A DNA stretch of 64,000 nt from Laguncularia racemosa. Taxonomy: Eukaryota; Streptophyta; Magnoliopsida; Myrtales; Combretaceae. The notes beneath the pieces are model-generated. The model saw only the letters and a program-made list of their open reading frames with translations, made no database searches and was not told the origin of the DNA. The stretch covers positions 6,262,001 to 6,326,000 of the forward strand of contig JBBMOL010000018.1 in NCBI GenBank assembly GCA_037954665.1, read 5' to 3'. Positions 48,920 through 63,182 of the stretch are shown one piece after another; position 1 is the stretch's first letter; every line of letters begins with the position of its first letter. The position numbers and the translations under genes are program-made.

Positions 48920-50100
48920 CGATTTACTTATTAAAGGAAGTGATACAAATTGTTTATGAGAATTAAGGATGTGTATGAATAGTTTCACACATCTTTGTGA
49001 ACTTCTTAGGGTATGAGGGGGATTGCATCCTAATGGAAAAGTAACGATTAAAAAATAAGTTGCTATTTTTCTTAACATCTTTGCGCATCATACAAAGAAT
49101 AAGAGTATTCAAGTGAGATTTTGTAGATCAAGTGAGGCTATTAGTAAAAATTGCAATCAAGTTTTAGCTACTATCTTAAGGTTAGAAGATATGTTGCTTA
49201 CAAAACCAAATCCAGTACTACAAGATTGCAATGATGAAAGATGGAAATGGTTTAAGGTATTTGTTTAATTGTTTTTTCTTAAATTTGTCCACAATGGGCA
49301 TGATTACTTATAATACATTATCGATTTTTTTTTTGAACATATTAGGGTTGTTTAAGAGCAGTAGATGGTATCTACATTATAATGACAACACCAATTGTAG
49401 ACAAACCTAGGTATCAAACAAGAAAATGGCATCTCACAACAAATTTCATGGGAGTATGTCATTGTGACTTGAAATTCATCTATATATTAGCAAGATGGGA
49501 ATGGTCTGCATCAGATTCTAGAGTTTTACGTGATGCAGCTATTCGATCTAATAGTTTGAGATATCCACCTGGTATGCAATTTAAAAAAAAAAATGTAGTA
49601 CATTTTATTTTTATAATAACAAAATTTCATATAAATTTATGGGTTACATTTATTTATAGGTTCACATTATCTAATGGATGGTAAATATACCAATGCACTG
49701 GGCTTTCTTGTCCCTTTAGAGGTAGGCATTATAACATTTAAAAGTGGGCTACAAGTTAATATAGGCCTCAAAATCGTGAGGAATTATTTAACTATAGACA
49801 TGTAATGGCAAGAAATAGCATAGAGAGATGTTTTGGAATTTTACAGAAACAATGGGATATTCTAAGGAGTTCATCCTTTTATCCCGTTGAAATATAATGT
49901 CAAATGATACTAATTTGTTGCTTGCTGCACAACTTCATTCGAATGTACATGCCACTAGACACATGCTTAATAGAAGGTGATGAAGTTCCTATTAGGGAAA
50001 ATGGAATTGATACAATTGGAATGATAGAAGCTAGTGTTGGATGATATAAAGGAGAAAATGGCACTTTTGAGAATGATACTCGTGAAGAAGTTTTATAGAT
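48920..50100 (+). pseudogene. PIF/Harbinger transposase pseudogene (copy 2)
   Basis: The N-terminal part reads MNSFTHLCELLRVRGGLHPN across frame changes, then KKQVAIFLNIFAHHTKNKSI. An intron (about 49255-49345, GT..AG) precedes the catalytic part: GCLRAVDGIYIIMTTPIVDK, PRYQTRKWHLTTNFMGVC, IYILARWEWSASDSRVLRDA and NSLRYPPG. A second intron-like gap (about 49575-49660) is followed by SHYLMDGKYTNALGFLVPL. The C-terminal part has HVMARNSIERCFGILQKQW and LICCLLHNFIRMYMP. The DDE triad is retained: Asp codons at 49374 and 49677, Glu codon at 49823. Several stops and shifts remain, so it is probably inactive. Confidence 0.8.
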
Positions 50101-50139
50101 GATGAAAAAATGTATTCCAGAAATAAATCTTAATATGAA

Positions 50140-50800
50140 ATAAATTGTTAACAAAATGAAGAGATGGTCGATTAAGTTGTTAGAAGTTGTTGATATGATG
50201 AATACTAGTGGATTTTGTTGGAACGATGCTAAAAAATGTGTTATAGTTGATAGCAATCAAGTTCTTGTAGTCAACACATTCTTTATTTTGTAGTATAATC
50301 CCTTTTTTTAAAATTAATTCTCAATTGTTATAATAATAACTTAAATTGATATGTAAAACATTCAAAGGTTGATAATCATACCAACAAGGAGTTTAAAAGA
50401 CTACAAGGTATTTTTGAAAATGATAAAGCAAATAGCAAAGGAGTTTAGACACCTGCAGATACTATAAAAAAGATTTATAGAATGAGGGTCAAGATACTTT
50501 TGAAGAAGAGATGGAATTAGAACAAGTGTCACAATCCCTTGAAGCCTCTAGCTATGCCTCATATGGTCCATCTGTGAGACCTACTCACAAGCGTCGAATG
50601 GTAGAATAAGTTGCTAAATTCATTTCAACATTTGAAAAGAGCATAAGTGATGTTAGGAGTGATTTCGCTTTACTTGCTCGGAAAATTGCAAATCCTCCAA
50701 AAGATGATATAGTTAAAGAATTGAAAACTTTAGGATTATTAGAAAATGAAGAGTTAGATGTTCTTATGCAAATAGCTGCAAATCCATAGTATGTAAAGTT
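50140..50800 (+). pseudogene. Myb/SANT-like protein remnant of PIF/Harbinger copy 2
   Basis: The plus strand reads LLEVVDMMNTSGFCWNDAKK and CVIVDSNQVLVV, matching the family's 'D.L..SGFGWD..KK.V.' block. After an intron-like gap the C-terminal region follows (KFISTFEKSISDVRSDFALL, ARKIANPPKDDIVKELKTL, GLLENEELDVLMQIAANP). The N-terminal Myb helices are not clearly present, so the gene is truncated as well as shifted. Confidence 0.65.
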
Positions 50801-50830
50801 CTTTTGGAGATTCTAAGGGTAACAAAGGCT

Positions 50831-53800
50831 AGCATTTTTTAAGGGTCTTATTAGTTGATTTTAAAAGTATTTAGAGTATTTGATTAACTGAGACTTCTTT
50901 TATTGGCATGTTCTTAGTTTACGTGGGACCTTTTTTATTTTGTAATGCTTATGGTTGACTCTACTAAGAGCACCTAGGATGTACTTATTTTGTCCAAATG
51001 CCAATCTTGTTTCCAATTTATGAGTCATTTCTAAATGCATCATATGATGATTTTTGGTATGTGCCAATTATATTGAAATTTATCAAAAGTATTGAACTTT
51101 ATTTTCACAATAATGCTAATTTCTTAATACTAGTTCTTATATTATTGACTATTATATTGAGGATATTGATTTAATTTATTTATTAATATTGTAATGATTA
51201 AATCTTAAGATAGACTATTGGAATTTGCAATAAATATCAAATATTATAATATTGATTAAAGTAACATTATAGTTATTAAATATTAAGGTAAATTATTGTA
51301 ATTTAATATGTATTAATTTATTATAATATCAATTTAATTAACATTACAATTATTAAATATAACATAAATTATTTTAATTTATAATATGAATGGTTAATTT
51401 TTTTTAATTGTATAGTAATTCAATGGATTTATATTTATTATTTTATATAATTTGTTCAGTTATATAAATTAAATAAGCTCTTTAAATTGTATTTTTTTAA
51501 TTATATTAAAAATATAATTAAATAATTATGATATTATAAAAAAGATATAATTATCAAAATATCATATTTAATATAATATTTTATAATTCTAAATAATAAA
51601 TATTATAAAATAATTTATTTAATACTAAACGTTGTACAACGATCCCAACACCAACAGCTTGTGGGGCATGACTTATCAACGGCGTTGCACAATCGCAGGA
51701 GGATACGATGTGCACAATACTATCGCAGGTCGGCCGGGGGCAAATCGTGAACCTTAGATTTATCAAATCAACAAAAGGAGAAAACTTTCCCAAGGAAAAA
51801 AAGTAATATTTTAAACAAATATTGAATTTTGTATATTGCATTTTCTATATAATAAATGTTATAGGAAGTCAATAATAAAATTAAAAATTAACTTAGTTTC
51901 ACAATATATCGATATCTATAAGCCTAATGCCTTTAAAAATAAATAAATAAATTGTATATACATCTTTTTATATTTGTTTTATATATCTTTGTTTCATATT
52001 TTTAGAATTAAATATTTAGACTTTCAAACCTTTGAAAAATGAGTTTAAGATTTTATTTTACTAAGTTTAAAATTAAAAGACAAAAAAGTATAACATCGAG
52101 GCAAAAATAATCATGTAAGAGCCTGCTTAAATACATCTTTTTTTTTTAAGAATTTATAAGTCTAAAGCTCAATTTTAAAAATATAAAATTAAAAGTACAT
52201 ATAAACTAAATTTAAAAGCATATATTTACAGATTATGAAAAGAAAATTCTCACTCTACCTCAATTTCATCCGAACATCTTAGTGGCAACTTTTGGCCGTT
52301 GAGGGTCAAATCCACAATAAAAAGACTTCATATGACAAATCAATACTGCAATTGCTTTCACAGTTACATCTTCCTTGCATTTAAAGTCATATTATTTCGT
52401 TGGGTTTCCAGCAAGTCACCTTGGTGCAGTGGCGTTAATGCTTTCAATACCAGTTTGATGGCAAAAACTCAAGGATAGGAAGGCTGTTGAGTAATGGAAT
52501 TATGAAATCAGTTGCACATCTTATAATAACTATGGTAATTTTAATAAGAAGATAACGATAATATTTATAAACGCAAGGATTGGATTATAGCTGTCACATG
52601 CATATGTCATATAGCTAGTATGAGTTTCATCCTACATGTAGTCGTAGAGTACTAACGTAAAGTAAATATAACTAAGAGATAAAGATAGGGAAGATGGACA
52701 TCCAGTCCTAAAAAACTCAAATGTACACATAATAAGTGAAAAAATTTAAAAAGCATCCATGCCATTGTTCTTAAGGAGAGGCAATGTATTCATCTTAAAT
52801 TCGATTTGATCATTCATCTTGATAGTAATATGATAGTATGACGACATTTCTTTCAAATTCTAAGTTGTTGGATGAGGAGAAACTTTTAAATATTTATATA
52901 GTTTAAGTATCGACAACATCTAAAAATCATATTTACTTTAATCATTTATATGAGTCCTCGTCATGATGGATTTCTACATGAGCTTCTTCTGAATTTAATC
53001 TGATAGGAAACCTTTTTTAAGTATGAATTTATCCAGAAAAAATTAAGAGTAGATATTTCGATTTGATCTCAAGCTCAATATGTCAATTTTCCATAAATCA
53101 CCCTATGTTCATAGATTTAACTCTTCAAACCTGTTACTTAGATCAAGAAGTTAAGCTTAAGTTCCTATTGGGCTTAAAAGACCAAATCCCTTTTAACATT
53201 CTATAACATTTAATTTACTTGAAAAGTAATTACTTGAAATTTGGGAGTTGGGCAAGATTTTGAAGGATACATGAAAAAATGTATGCACTTGTGTTATGTT
53301 CCATGGAAGAGTCTGCGAGACTGACTTCTAAGTCCTTATGAAGAACATTATTGAGATTGCAAACTGTTTAAGTAAGGTACATATCTCTACTCTTCTTTTC
53401 TTTCCCCATCTTATCTCACAAAAATGATAATTAATTTGTCCATATGTGTACAAATCCATTTGACACTTCATACACACTTCGTACACCCGACATGGCACTA
53501 TGCTTGGATTGGAGGAAGTGACGGGCAAGAAGGAATAGAGAAGGAAAATTTTCCTTTCCTTTGTTTGATAAAGTGAGAGAGAATGGAGGAAATAACATTT
53601 TTAGACAAAACTTTCCCTACGCCCCACACGAATCTACTCTCTCCACATATGAAGAGAAAAGGGGAGGAACATATGTAAATTTACCCAAAGCCCTCTTGTT
53701 AAAAAGACACTTAAAGATTTTAAAGTCTTTTTAATAATTTAACAAGTTTAAAAAAAATATTTAATCAACTTTTTATTTATTATTATCCATTCCTATTTCC

Positions 53801-54639
53801 TATTTATCCAAATAAATATTTTTCTTTTAATTTATTTCCTCCATATTTTTTTTTCATATTATTTCCTTTCAATTTCTATCTTTCATCTTAAGTGACATAA
53901 TAGCTTCTTTTTTTTTAATAAATTTAAATAATCACTTTTCTTTTCTTTTCGTTTTTTTTTTTGTTAAGTTTAAGGATTCGAGTCGCCTTCCGACCCCTTA
54001 GCTTACCCTTGCTAGTCTTTAAAACCCAATAATTTTTCGTACTAGAAAAACCTTAAGTTATCTTTTTAAGTTTTTGAGGATTGATGTGAATAACTGTATT
54101 ATTTCCGAGAGATAAGATCAACGGTCCCTTTTATTTTATTAATTGCATAGGTTTTAGGGTTTTTTTTTTCTCTCTGTCTCTTTTCGATAAAGAAGGGACC
54201 ATGTACCAATAGCAATATGATCATTGGTCCCTCTTCTGTCCATGAACATCCCAATCGCAATTCCAGTATTAACTGCTAGATCATAGACATATATATAATA
54301 AGATGATATACTTAACTAGGGATGGACTGAGAACAATGTCACAGAACATGTGTACATTAAATGTTCATTTATTCATCATCGATCAAGGGAACAAATGGCA
54401 GATAGAAGGCAAAGATATAATGGCATGTAGTTGTAACTAGCCAAGTACAGAGACAGACCCACTTGCTTGTTGGACCTAACTCCATTTAGGAAGCCTCCAT
54501 TATTTTCACGTTATAACATTCAACAATTAATGTACTATCCAAGCCTCCATGTCCATGCTAACCTTAAAAAATGTGCCAGTTAGTTATTTTCGTCTTACAT
54601 TGATCATGCTCTCTCTTCGAGTAGGACTTACTTTGTTGG
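50831..54639. other. AT-rich intergenic DNA
   Basis: No gene supported. 51180-51600 is extremely AT-rich with repeated ATTATAATAT-type blocks. A short GC-richer island at 51640-51760 stands out but has no recognised coding or RNA feature. Confidence 0.5.
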
Positions 54640-56290
54640 ATGTATAACAATAAATCATTAAAAATAGCAATAATGGAAATAAAATGAAAGGACTACATTT
54701 GCCAAAGCTAAAATAAATCAAGTATCATGATCATAATTTGAGAGAGGATACGCTACCTTTCAAGGATTTTCTATTCTATTTATTAACTTGAAGTGAAAAC
54801 TATGTTAAGTTAAGTTAAATACTCTTTATATAGATGAAAATGTATTGTTGGTTCATACAAATAACTTTTGGTTATACCACTTTTGCTTCATAATGGTTTA
54901 ACTAGATTTTCCATCAATGATAATATATGCATTAATGTTATTGTTGTCTTGTCAGTAAAACATATTAACACTGTTTATTTCATTAGCTGTAGTGAAAAAT
55001 ACTCGTTAATATCTTATAACTGATGTAAAATTATTATGTATGTAAAAAATAATACCCATAAAACGAAATGTAGCAAAACTCATTTCATACTTGTTAAGTT
55101 TATTGAATAAAAAATACTCATTTTTAGAGTACATTTACGGTAAACGACAAATCGATCATGGCCTATAGTTCTATAACATTTTCTATTAAACAGTAATTCT
55201 TGCTGGATATATAATAATAAACAATAAATAAATTAATGAAGCTAACAATGATAGTAGCAATAATGGAAATAAAATATATGTGGAAGTATGGGTTCATTAT
55301 TATTATTATTATTATTATAAAGCATACATTCATGAAGCGCATATGTGAGTATATAAGAGTCAGTATTGTGATAAAATGATATCATTAAACAAAGAAAAGG
55401 ATAGTTTAAAGAGAGATAAGAGAAGCAGATTAGACAATCTTAATAGCCTAGTGTTTAAGTGACAAGTGGTATAGTGAAAGGTAGGTAAAAAAACCTTTTC
55501 TTATAACTAGCATACACACATATATATCTATAACGAGTAAAAAGTAATAATCACAGTTGAATCTTGTGAGCTATTAGTGGAGGAGATTAAATAGGGCTTT
55601 AGTCACAAAACCCAGTTACACGTAATGGAATCCAGTTAAAACTTGACCTATTGAGAAGGTTAAAAACATGCAAAATAATTTTAATGAATCCCATTTCCGA
55701 GCCCATCAATTCAAAACACTCTAACTCATCCCAAGAAATGTCTAATTCTTTAGATGATGCAACTAATAAAATAGACAATTAACTCAAGGATCGCTACAAT
55801 TCGAGGCATGGTACCAGTGTCCTTGAAGCTTTACTCCGTCTCTCCAATATAATGCTGATGCAAGAGACTCTCCATGCAATAATTCTCCAAGATACGATTT
55901 GCTCTTTTACGGAATGCACTCACCGATTAAAGCATGAAAAACAAAGTTAATTTACCTAAAATGTTAGTTTTTCTAGTCTTATTGTTTACCTTTTGATGAA
56001 GTGAAAACTATATAAGCTAAGTCACGTACTCCTTAAATAGATGAAAAAGGTATTATTGCCCCTTTCATAAATAATCTTTGATTATATAACTTTTTCTTAA
56101 TAATGGCTTTAACTAGACTCTCCATCAATGATAATATAGACATTAATATTATTAATATCTTATCAGCAAAATATATTAATACTATTTATTTCATTAGCCA
56201 TTGCTATTGCATCTTAATATAACGAAATCCTCATTAATTAATATCTTTATAACCGTTGTAAAATTATTATGTATATATAATATTGAAAAA
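54640..56290. repeat. Diverged direct duplication
   Basis: About 54777-55047 and 55991-56284 share ordered blocks: GAAGTGAAAACTAT, ATAGATGAAAA, TAACTAGA, CCATCAATGATAATATA, TTTATTTCATTAGC, and TGTAAAATTATTATGTAT. Further upstream, 54640-54690 and 55204-55280 share AGCAATAATGGAAATAAAAT. The two copies are therefore collinear, with about 700 bp of extra DNA in the second. No coding sequence was found, so the unit may be an old non-coding duplicate or a non-autonomous repeat. Confidence 0.65.
55296..55318. repeat. (ATT)n microsatellite
   Basis: Seven to eight uninterrupted units inside the second copy of the duplication. Confidence 0.9.
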
Positions 56291-59200
56291 CCTTAGGAAA
56301 TAGCTATGATATACAATATATAGAACAATTGCGACAAATTAAATTGACATGGAAGATCAAGATGAGTTCGAGAATCTTGTGTACAAGCTTGGTTACTTAC
56401 CTTTAAGCCACTCTTTCGGGAAGCCCTATAATCAATTCACCACGTTGGTGTTAGGTTTTGCATTACATAGGCAATAATGCAGCCTCATGCTTCCACCAAT
56501 CATTTGGGAATTTTACCTGTTATCTTGCCTTTCGATCTTGCCTCACAGTGTTTAATGCTCGCACACTTTGATTCACATGCTTCTTGTTGTATCCTGCGAT
56601 ATTTCCTTGACTGTTTGTTTCTGGGCATTTAAGGGAACTTTCAAGTTTTTAGCTTTGTATTCATCAACCTAATCAATGCGTGATAAACCGGCTAGGTCAC
56701 ACCGTAAATACAATCTCCATGACCTCATCCTGCGGTACTTCCCCAACTACTACATAACAATTTCATTCTCACCTAATCTACTTTGCCATAATCGTATAGT
56801 ATAGGAGTACAGTCATAGATAAGATGGTAAACTAGATAAATCATTTGATTGAAGATTAATCACGTCGAGTTTGAATTTGAGCTACTTATATAATTTATTT
56901 AATCTAAATTCAAGTTTTATAATATTTAACTTAACTAATTTAAAAATCTAATCAAGCCCAAGTCAAATTTAAATTTTAACATCATTATAATTAGAATAAC
57001 AAAGTAAATCGAAATAAGCTTAATCTAGTCAGATTCAAGCTCATTAAAAACCATTTTGAATTGAGTTCGACTTTAAGATTATAAGTTCGATTTAATTCAA
57101 ATCCAGTTCATCTTAACTGGACTCATTAACACACCTACTCCTAGACTAGAGAGGAACATAAATGGAATCGCACTCTCTTTCCTATAATAGAATCTGTATT
57201 TGACTATTTCATTTTCAAGAGTTTGTAGTCATCCACTCCACAAATAAGAGGTGATGATACATGTTGACGTATTGTGTCGAGGTTTTATTTTATATAGAAT
57301 TAGTATTTGTAGCAAAAATCCATAAAATTAATTATACATGACAGTCATTAACTTATTTATAATCACGTTACATGTTAAACTAAGAATAAGGGAACAAATT
57401 GTTCAAATCCGTAACACACGAAATGGATGAACAATTATTCGTACCAAGGAATTAAGGAAGATATTTACTATTATAAAGTAGCATAGTAAAAATAAGCATA
57501 TTAAAAGTACTTTATGTTTGTGAAAAATTCCAATTAAACTCATCCTACATTAAGTAAATCATTTAATTAATCAATATTTGTCTCTCGCCAAAATTAGGTC
57601 CCTTGGTTACGTTTTCCCCCCTTCACGGCTTTGAAAAACTCTCACACAGAACTCACGACATTGACTTAGCATGCTTACAAAAATAATTGATTCAAAGTTA
57701 TATAACTTAATCCAAAATAGTTTAATAAGTAAGGGTGGGTTAATCCTGTTTTATAGGATACTTATCTATGTTTTACTTGATTAAATAAGTTTCGAATGAG
57801 TATTAAAGATCGTAAGGTAAATTATGGGTACAGATTTTTTGAAACCTACTTTCAAATAATAGGATATAGGTATAAAATTTTCTTATCATATACTCACCTT
57901 AAAACCTGTACTCTAAAATATACGAAGCATAGGTTTTAAGATACCTTATACTTAGTTTAATAAATTTATTAAATAATATTAATGAATAAATAATAACAAA
58001 TTTTCAATCAATAGATATTTAAGTAAAAAGAAAAATAAATGAGCCCAAACTCATAAGTTGATAATTTAAATGGCTAAATTAATGTCACTTTTCTTGCTTA
58101 ATGTTTTCCAATTTTTGTCTTATTCTTTTTTCATTTTCGTTTTTAACTTTATATTTTCTATTCTTCCTTCTTATTCTTTTCTATTTTTCTAATTAGTAAG
58201 ATCATATAAATTTGAAATAATAAATAAATAAAAGTTACTTTTTTATTTTATAGGTTTTGCTCTAGGTTCCATAGGTTTTACATAAGGAAAATTTGTAATA
58301 TCATATATAAATTATTTTTTAATATCATATAAATTTAAAATTTATAAAAATTATAAAAAAATTATAAGTTTCACAAAGTACAAAGTTTTATAAGATACAG
58401 AATATATGATAATTTTAAAGTATTATAAGATAAATTTTAATTCTAAAATTTAGGAATATGTATCTTACAAGATAGAATATTAGTAGTCTCATAACTTACT
58501 TATTTTATACCTACTTACTACTATTAATAAAGATACAAATTGAACATATAAAGGTTTAGGATAAGTTTATTTACTTTTTTTTTTCCTCTTGAAATGTCAA
58601 TATGTCAAATTAGAGCTATCGTTGTCATGCCTAATGCGCAATCAGACGAATTGTTATAGTATACCCAATCTACCTAATTCGATAAAACCTACAAGGTATT
58701 AGTCTATAGGGTTTCTTGCTGAGTTTTGAAACATGATTCAAAACATTATAAAGTTTAAAGTCGAGTTTTGAAATTACAAAAAGCCTAATAGGAAGCTCAA
58801 CTTGGTAAAAAATAATATATTAATAATAATATTTATAGTTTTTTAAAATCTAAGAGTGGCCATTTATGTTGCCAATGTCTTGTATCCTTTGGTCAATGAT
58901 AGATAATAATGTGATTATTTCATTGACTTTATCTCGCACATTTTTATTGAGAAAATGAAAAAGTATATAGAGCATTTATTTATAAAAATCCTTTAAGAAT
59001 ATGCTTACAATTACTTACAAAATCAAAATAAAAAGCAAAGTATAATATTATATGTAATTAGATATTATATATAATTAGGGAAATTTTGGGTTGTGTATTG
59101 GGTCCATAATGACCTTATAAGGTTTTCATAGGAACGTAAGAAATGTTAAATCCTATAAGAGAGGGTTTAGGTTTTATAAAATATGTTCTATTTGCATCCC

Positions 59201-61077
59201 CAATTGTGCCAAGGTCTTTTGAGGCCATGAAAGAAAATAATGTCGGTGAAAGATATTTCATGCATGGATACAAATGAGAACAACTTAATTGACTCACTTA
59301 AAATATAAATGATTTCACTAAATTTTAGAATAAATAATATTGGCTTTCCATTTTACTTATCATAAAAGTAATAATGATAATGGTAGCTAAAAAGTGGTGA
59401 TAGATGAGCAAGATATATCATATTTCAACAACCTCAATCAATTTTGAGAGTTTTATGAGCCAAACCTATTCCAAAACTATTTGAGTTTGAATCAATGTTT
59501 GCTCGAATTTAGTTTGACAATAGTTAGGTGAGCTCAAACTACTTAAATAGTGTATGAAGCTGATTTTGAGTTTTATGATTTTTTTTTTTTTATGACCAAG
59601 AGTTTCATGATATTTAGTGCAACTGGTTTACAAATTGATTACTAAGTCAAACTTAAATGTTATTTAAATTCAAGTCGAATTTCGATATTAATATGATCTT
59701 AATTGAAAGAAAAGTAATTTTATAAAAAAATATCGAAACTAAACAAATTTAACTGAGTAAAAATCGAGTTGGAGTTAGAAAGGTTTTGGGCATTGATGAA
59801 ATTTTAGTTTGAGCATTAAGGTACCGAGCAGCAAGGACGTATGCCAGTGGAACTGTGTTGGAAACATGTATGATTCACTCTTTCCACTTGTTTCTCGTTC
59901 ACCGATGCTTTTTCCGTAACGTAAATCTTGGAAATCATTATTTTGGCGATTTACGTGTTTTGTAGAAAATGTTTCCAGGCATTGCTTTGAACAAATTTGT
60001 TGCATTTTAGTATTTATCAAAAAGCAAATTATCTTATAATCAAAACACAATTATAGTAATTGGCATATTTTAGCAATAAATGATGGCATTGGCATCAAGT
60101 AAATAATAGTAATTAACAGCGAAAATTGATCATTGCTTCGTTTATATTTTTTATTTAAATTAATCACCATTACAATTATCCTCAAAAGAAATGATATCTA
60201 CTATTTTTTATAGTCTCCTACCGGTAGAGATACCAATCACCATAACCATTTTCAAATTGGCATCAAAAGTATAAATGATGAACAAATTGCACTTTAGTAT
60301 TTGAATTTCCCCATTCTTTCATGTTTCAGGCTGTCCATTTATTTATTAATCTTGACAAAGATCATATATGCACTCCAAACTAGACGTTTTATCACAATCG
60401 ATTCGGTTGATGAGCAAATAATTTATAAGACAATTAGGTGGTTTGATAAGAGAGATAAAAGCTGCATGACATATGAATGGGTTGAGATCCAGATTAATAA
60501 AGATTAATTATTTGTATTAACATCACCATTCAGATAATTATACCCGAGTTAAATGATTTATAAAGTTTTTGTTGGTTGATGGACTCGGATGGATTCATTA
60601 GGAGTGACTAGCCCCAATCATAATCCTTCTTAGTAAGGTCAATATTTACTAGGTTTTGCTATGTTTTTTAGGTTGTAAAAGTCTTCTGTCCCCATTATTA
60701 TCGTATTTATTATCATCATCTCACCGATAGTCAAAATGATCTAACATCTATTATTAACCCTCATCTCTTATAAATACCCACTGATACATCTCATTCAAAG
60801 ATTATTTTATTATTGTCTATATACAATATCAACTCTTATCCAAATATTTTATTATTGTCTATATACGATATAAAAACAGAAAAAAAAAAAAAAAAGAAAG
60901 AAAAAAGTACTGAAAAAATAGGCTGGGCTTAAGGTATAAAAATATTGGTCCTATTTGGGCCCAAAGCTATCGATGATCACCTTCATTAATACTTGTCCAA
61001 TTTGTTAGCCTCATCACTTGGGCTGGACCCATTTGTCACCAAGTTAGGATTCATATTGAGCCTACCCGATGACTAGG

Positions 61078-61097
61078 CAAGACAAGACAAGACAAGA
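61078..61097. repeat. (CAAGA)4 microsatellite
   Basis: Four exact pentanucleotide units. Confidence 0.85.
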
Positions 61098-63155
61098 AAA
61101 TCAGGTTTGCTTGACTAGGGTTCGGGGAATGCAGTTAAATGGTTGTGTCCTGAATTGATGAAAAATTTACATTTATTTTGGGATAAGTATACCATAAAAT
61201 TTAGATTTGCGAATTGGCGTTATACATCACGAAGTGCCACTTTGCAAATTTAATGGAGATGGGACTATCGGCATGTAGGATAGCCAATTTCATAACTAGC
61301 ATCGTAGTTTGTTGGTAGTTTAAACTAATGACTTACATATTTATTTAAATAAATAGTATTTTAACCAAATCAAATAGGAGAATATTAAAAAAATTATTGA
61401 ATTTCACCTGAAAAATCAATTTATTACCTAAATCTTAAAAGCTTGATTGTTAACAATAGTATATAATCTATTTGGAGCTTATTATGTGTCCATAGTATTA
61501 TTAGATGTTTGAAAGATGCCACCACATATTTTGATAAATAAAAACTTAAAGTGTGAATAAATTAAGCAATAGTATTTGTAAAAATTTACAAAGAGTATCA
61601 CAGAAAGGAAAGAATACAAAAGCATCACATATACCTTGGCTCTTTTGTAAACTTGTGTGTGTGTATTTAAAAAAATATAACGGGTTTTGGCATTTTTGCA
61701 AACTAATAACCAGTGTTGTTAGTTTTAACAACAACATGGTATGTATTCTATGGTTTTTACAAATTCATAACCTATGTTTCTTCTTTTTAACCAAAAAAAA
61801 AAAAAGAATTGTGTTATTTGCCTTAATTTATTTAATAATATTATTTTATCAAATTGATTATTATTGACTGGTAAAAAAAAATTGTTCTTACAACTAAGAT
61901 TAATAGATAACGATGAAATACGAGTCATGTATTTCTTAAATAAAAGGAGGCAAATTTTATTCTACATATTGAGTTTTCATGCTTTAATGCTTTATATTCC
62001 CATATTTTCATTTTTTATATTTTATATACTTGAGTTTATACCATTCTGTCACTATTAAGTCACTGTTAAACTAAATTTTTAGAAGAAAAAAAATGAAAAA
62101 CTCACTAACAGCTGAAAAATTGAATTATTTGGAGCAAAATCCAGTATATCAAACATTATGCTAAAGAGAGTGCCTTTATGTGGTTGCATCGAAGTCTTTA
62201 TTATCAATCTTGGTTCTCTATCCATGGATGAGGGAATGTAAATTTCACGCATTAATGCAAATAATGGGTAATTTGTGTTTTTTAGAATCCATGCTTCTTG
62301 TTGTCGATAACAAAAAGTAATTATCAGTTTAAAAGGATAATCGAAGCAAGTGCGACAGTCATGGAACAAGAACAAGGGTACATCTAAATTTAGGGGTTAT
62401 GAATTGTTTTAAGTTTGTTGGTGAGTTTTTTTCTTCTTCTTTTTTAGTATGTTTTTTCTTTTTTATTTCAATGGTGACTTAATAATGGCACAATGGTGCA
62501 AAACTCAAATATGTAAAATGTCAAAAATGAAGACATGAATATGCAAAGTATCAAAGTATGAAAATTTAGGTATGTAAAATGAATTTTACCCAAAGAAAAA
62601 ATTTAGATCATAGGTTTTAGAAAAGTTCTAAAGTATGAGTGGTATATTTGTAATTTTATTTTTCAAGAAAATACTAATTTAACAAACAAAACATGTAATG
62701 CCTAAAAACTTAAAACAAATATAGCTCGCCACGTGTCACTACAATGTAGTGACATGCCAAGGCCCTTACTACACATATAACTCCAAACCTATTTAGCTTC
62801 AATTTTATTTTTTTTTAATTTAACCTTATCTTCACCAATAGATAGAAATGAATGACTCATAAGTAAATCATTTCCACCACAAATTTAGTTAGACATAAAC
62901 AACAATTCTAATTCAATTACATATTAACGACTTCAAATATCACAATTATAAATTAGCCATGAATAAGTATGTCTAAACAGTCTCTAGGCTTCTAAACTCA
63001 AATATCTTCAAGTCTTTAAATAGTCTTTCAAGGTACTCTCTCACTACTTGTCACCATAATAATAATAATGATCTCCCTCATTCTCAACTTGGTAATAGTA
63101 TACATTTCCGTACTTATCATACTCAACATGTTCATTATACCCATATGCAGTTGAA

Positions 63156-63182
63156 AGAAGAAGAAGAAGAAGAAGAAGAAGA
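63156..63182. repeat. (AGA)9 microsatellite
   Basis: About nine uninterrupted AGA/GAA triplets. Confidence 0.9.

Larger units (their letters stand above)
48830..50830 (+). mobile_element. PIF/Harbinger DNA transposon, copy 2
   Basis: Transposase followed by a Myb/SANT-like gene on the plus strand, the same arrangement as at 9.6-12.3 kb but from a clearly different subfamily. Terminal inverted repeats and target duplication were not found by eye, so limits are approximate. Confidence 0.75.

Noticed and set aside
56349..56477. A short plus-strand frame starting MEDQDEFENLVYKLGYLPLS
   Set aside because: It is only about 40 codons, with no recognised family and no splice-consistent extension. 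Too weak to call.
61180..62600. Possible Mutator-like ends around 61180 and 62590 enclosing a 98-codon minus frame
   Set aside because: The supposed inverted ends align poorly and no target duplication was seen.
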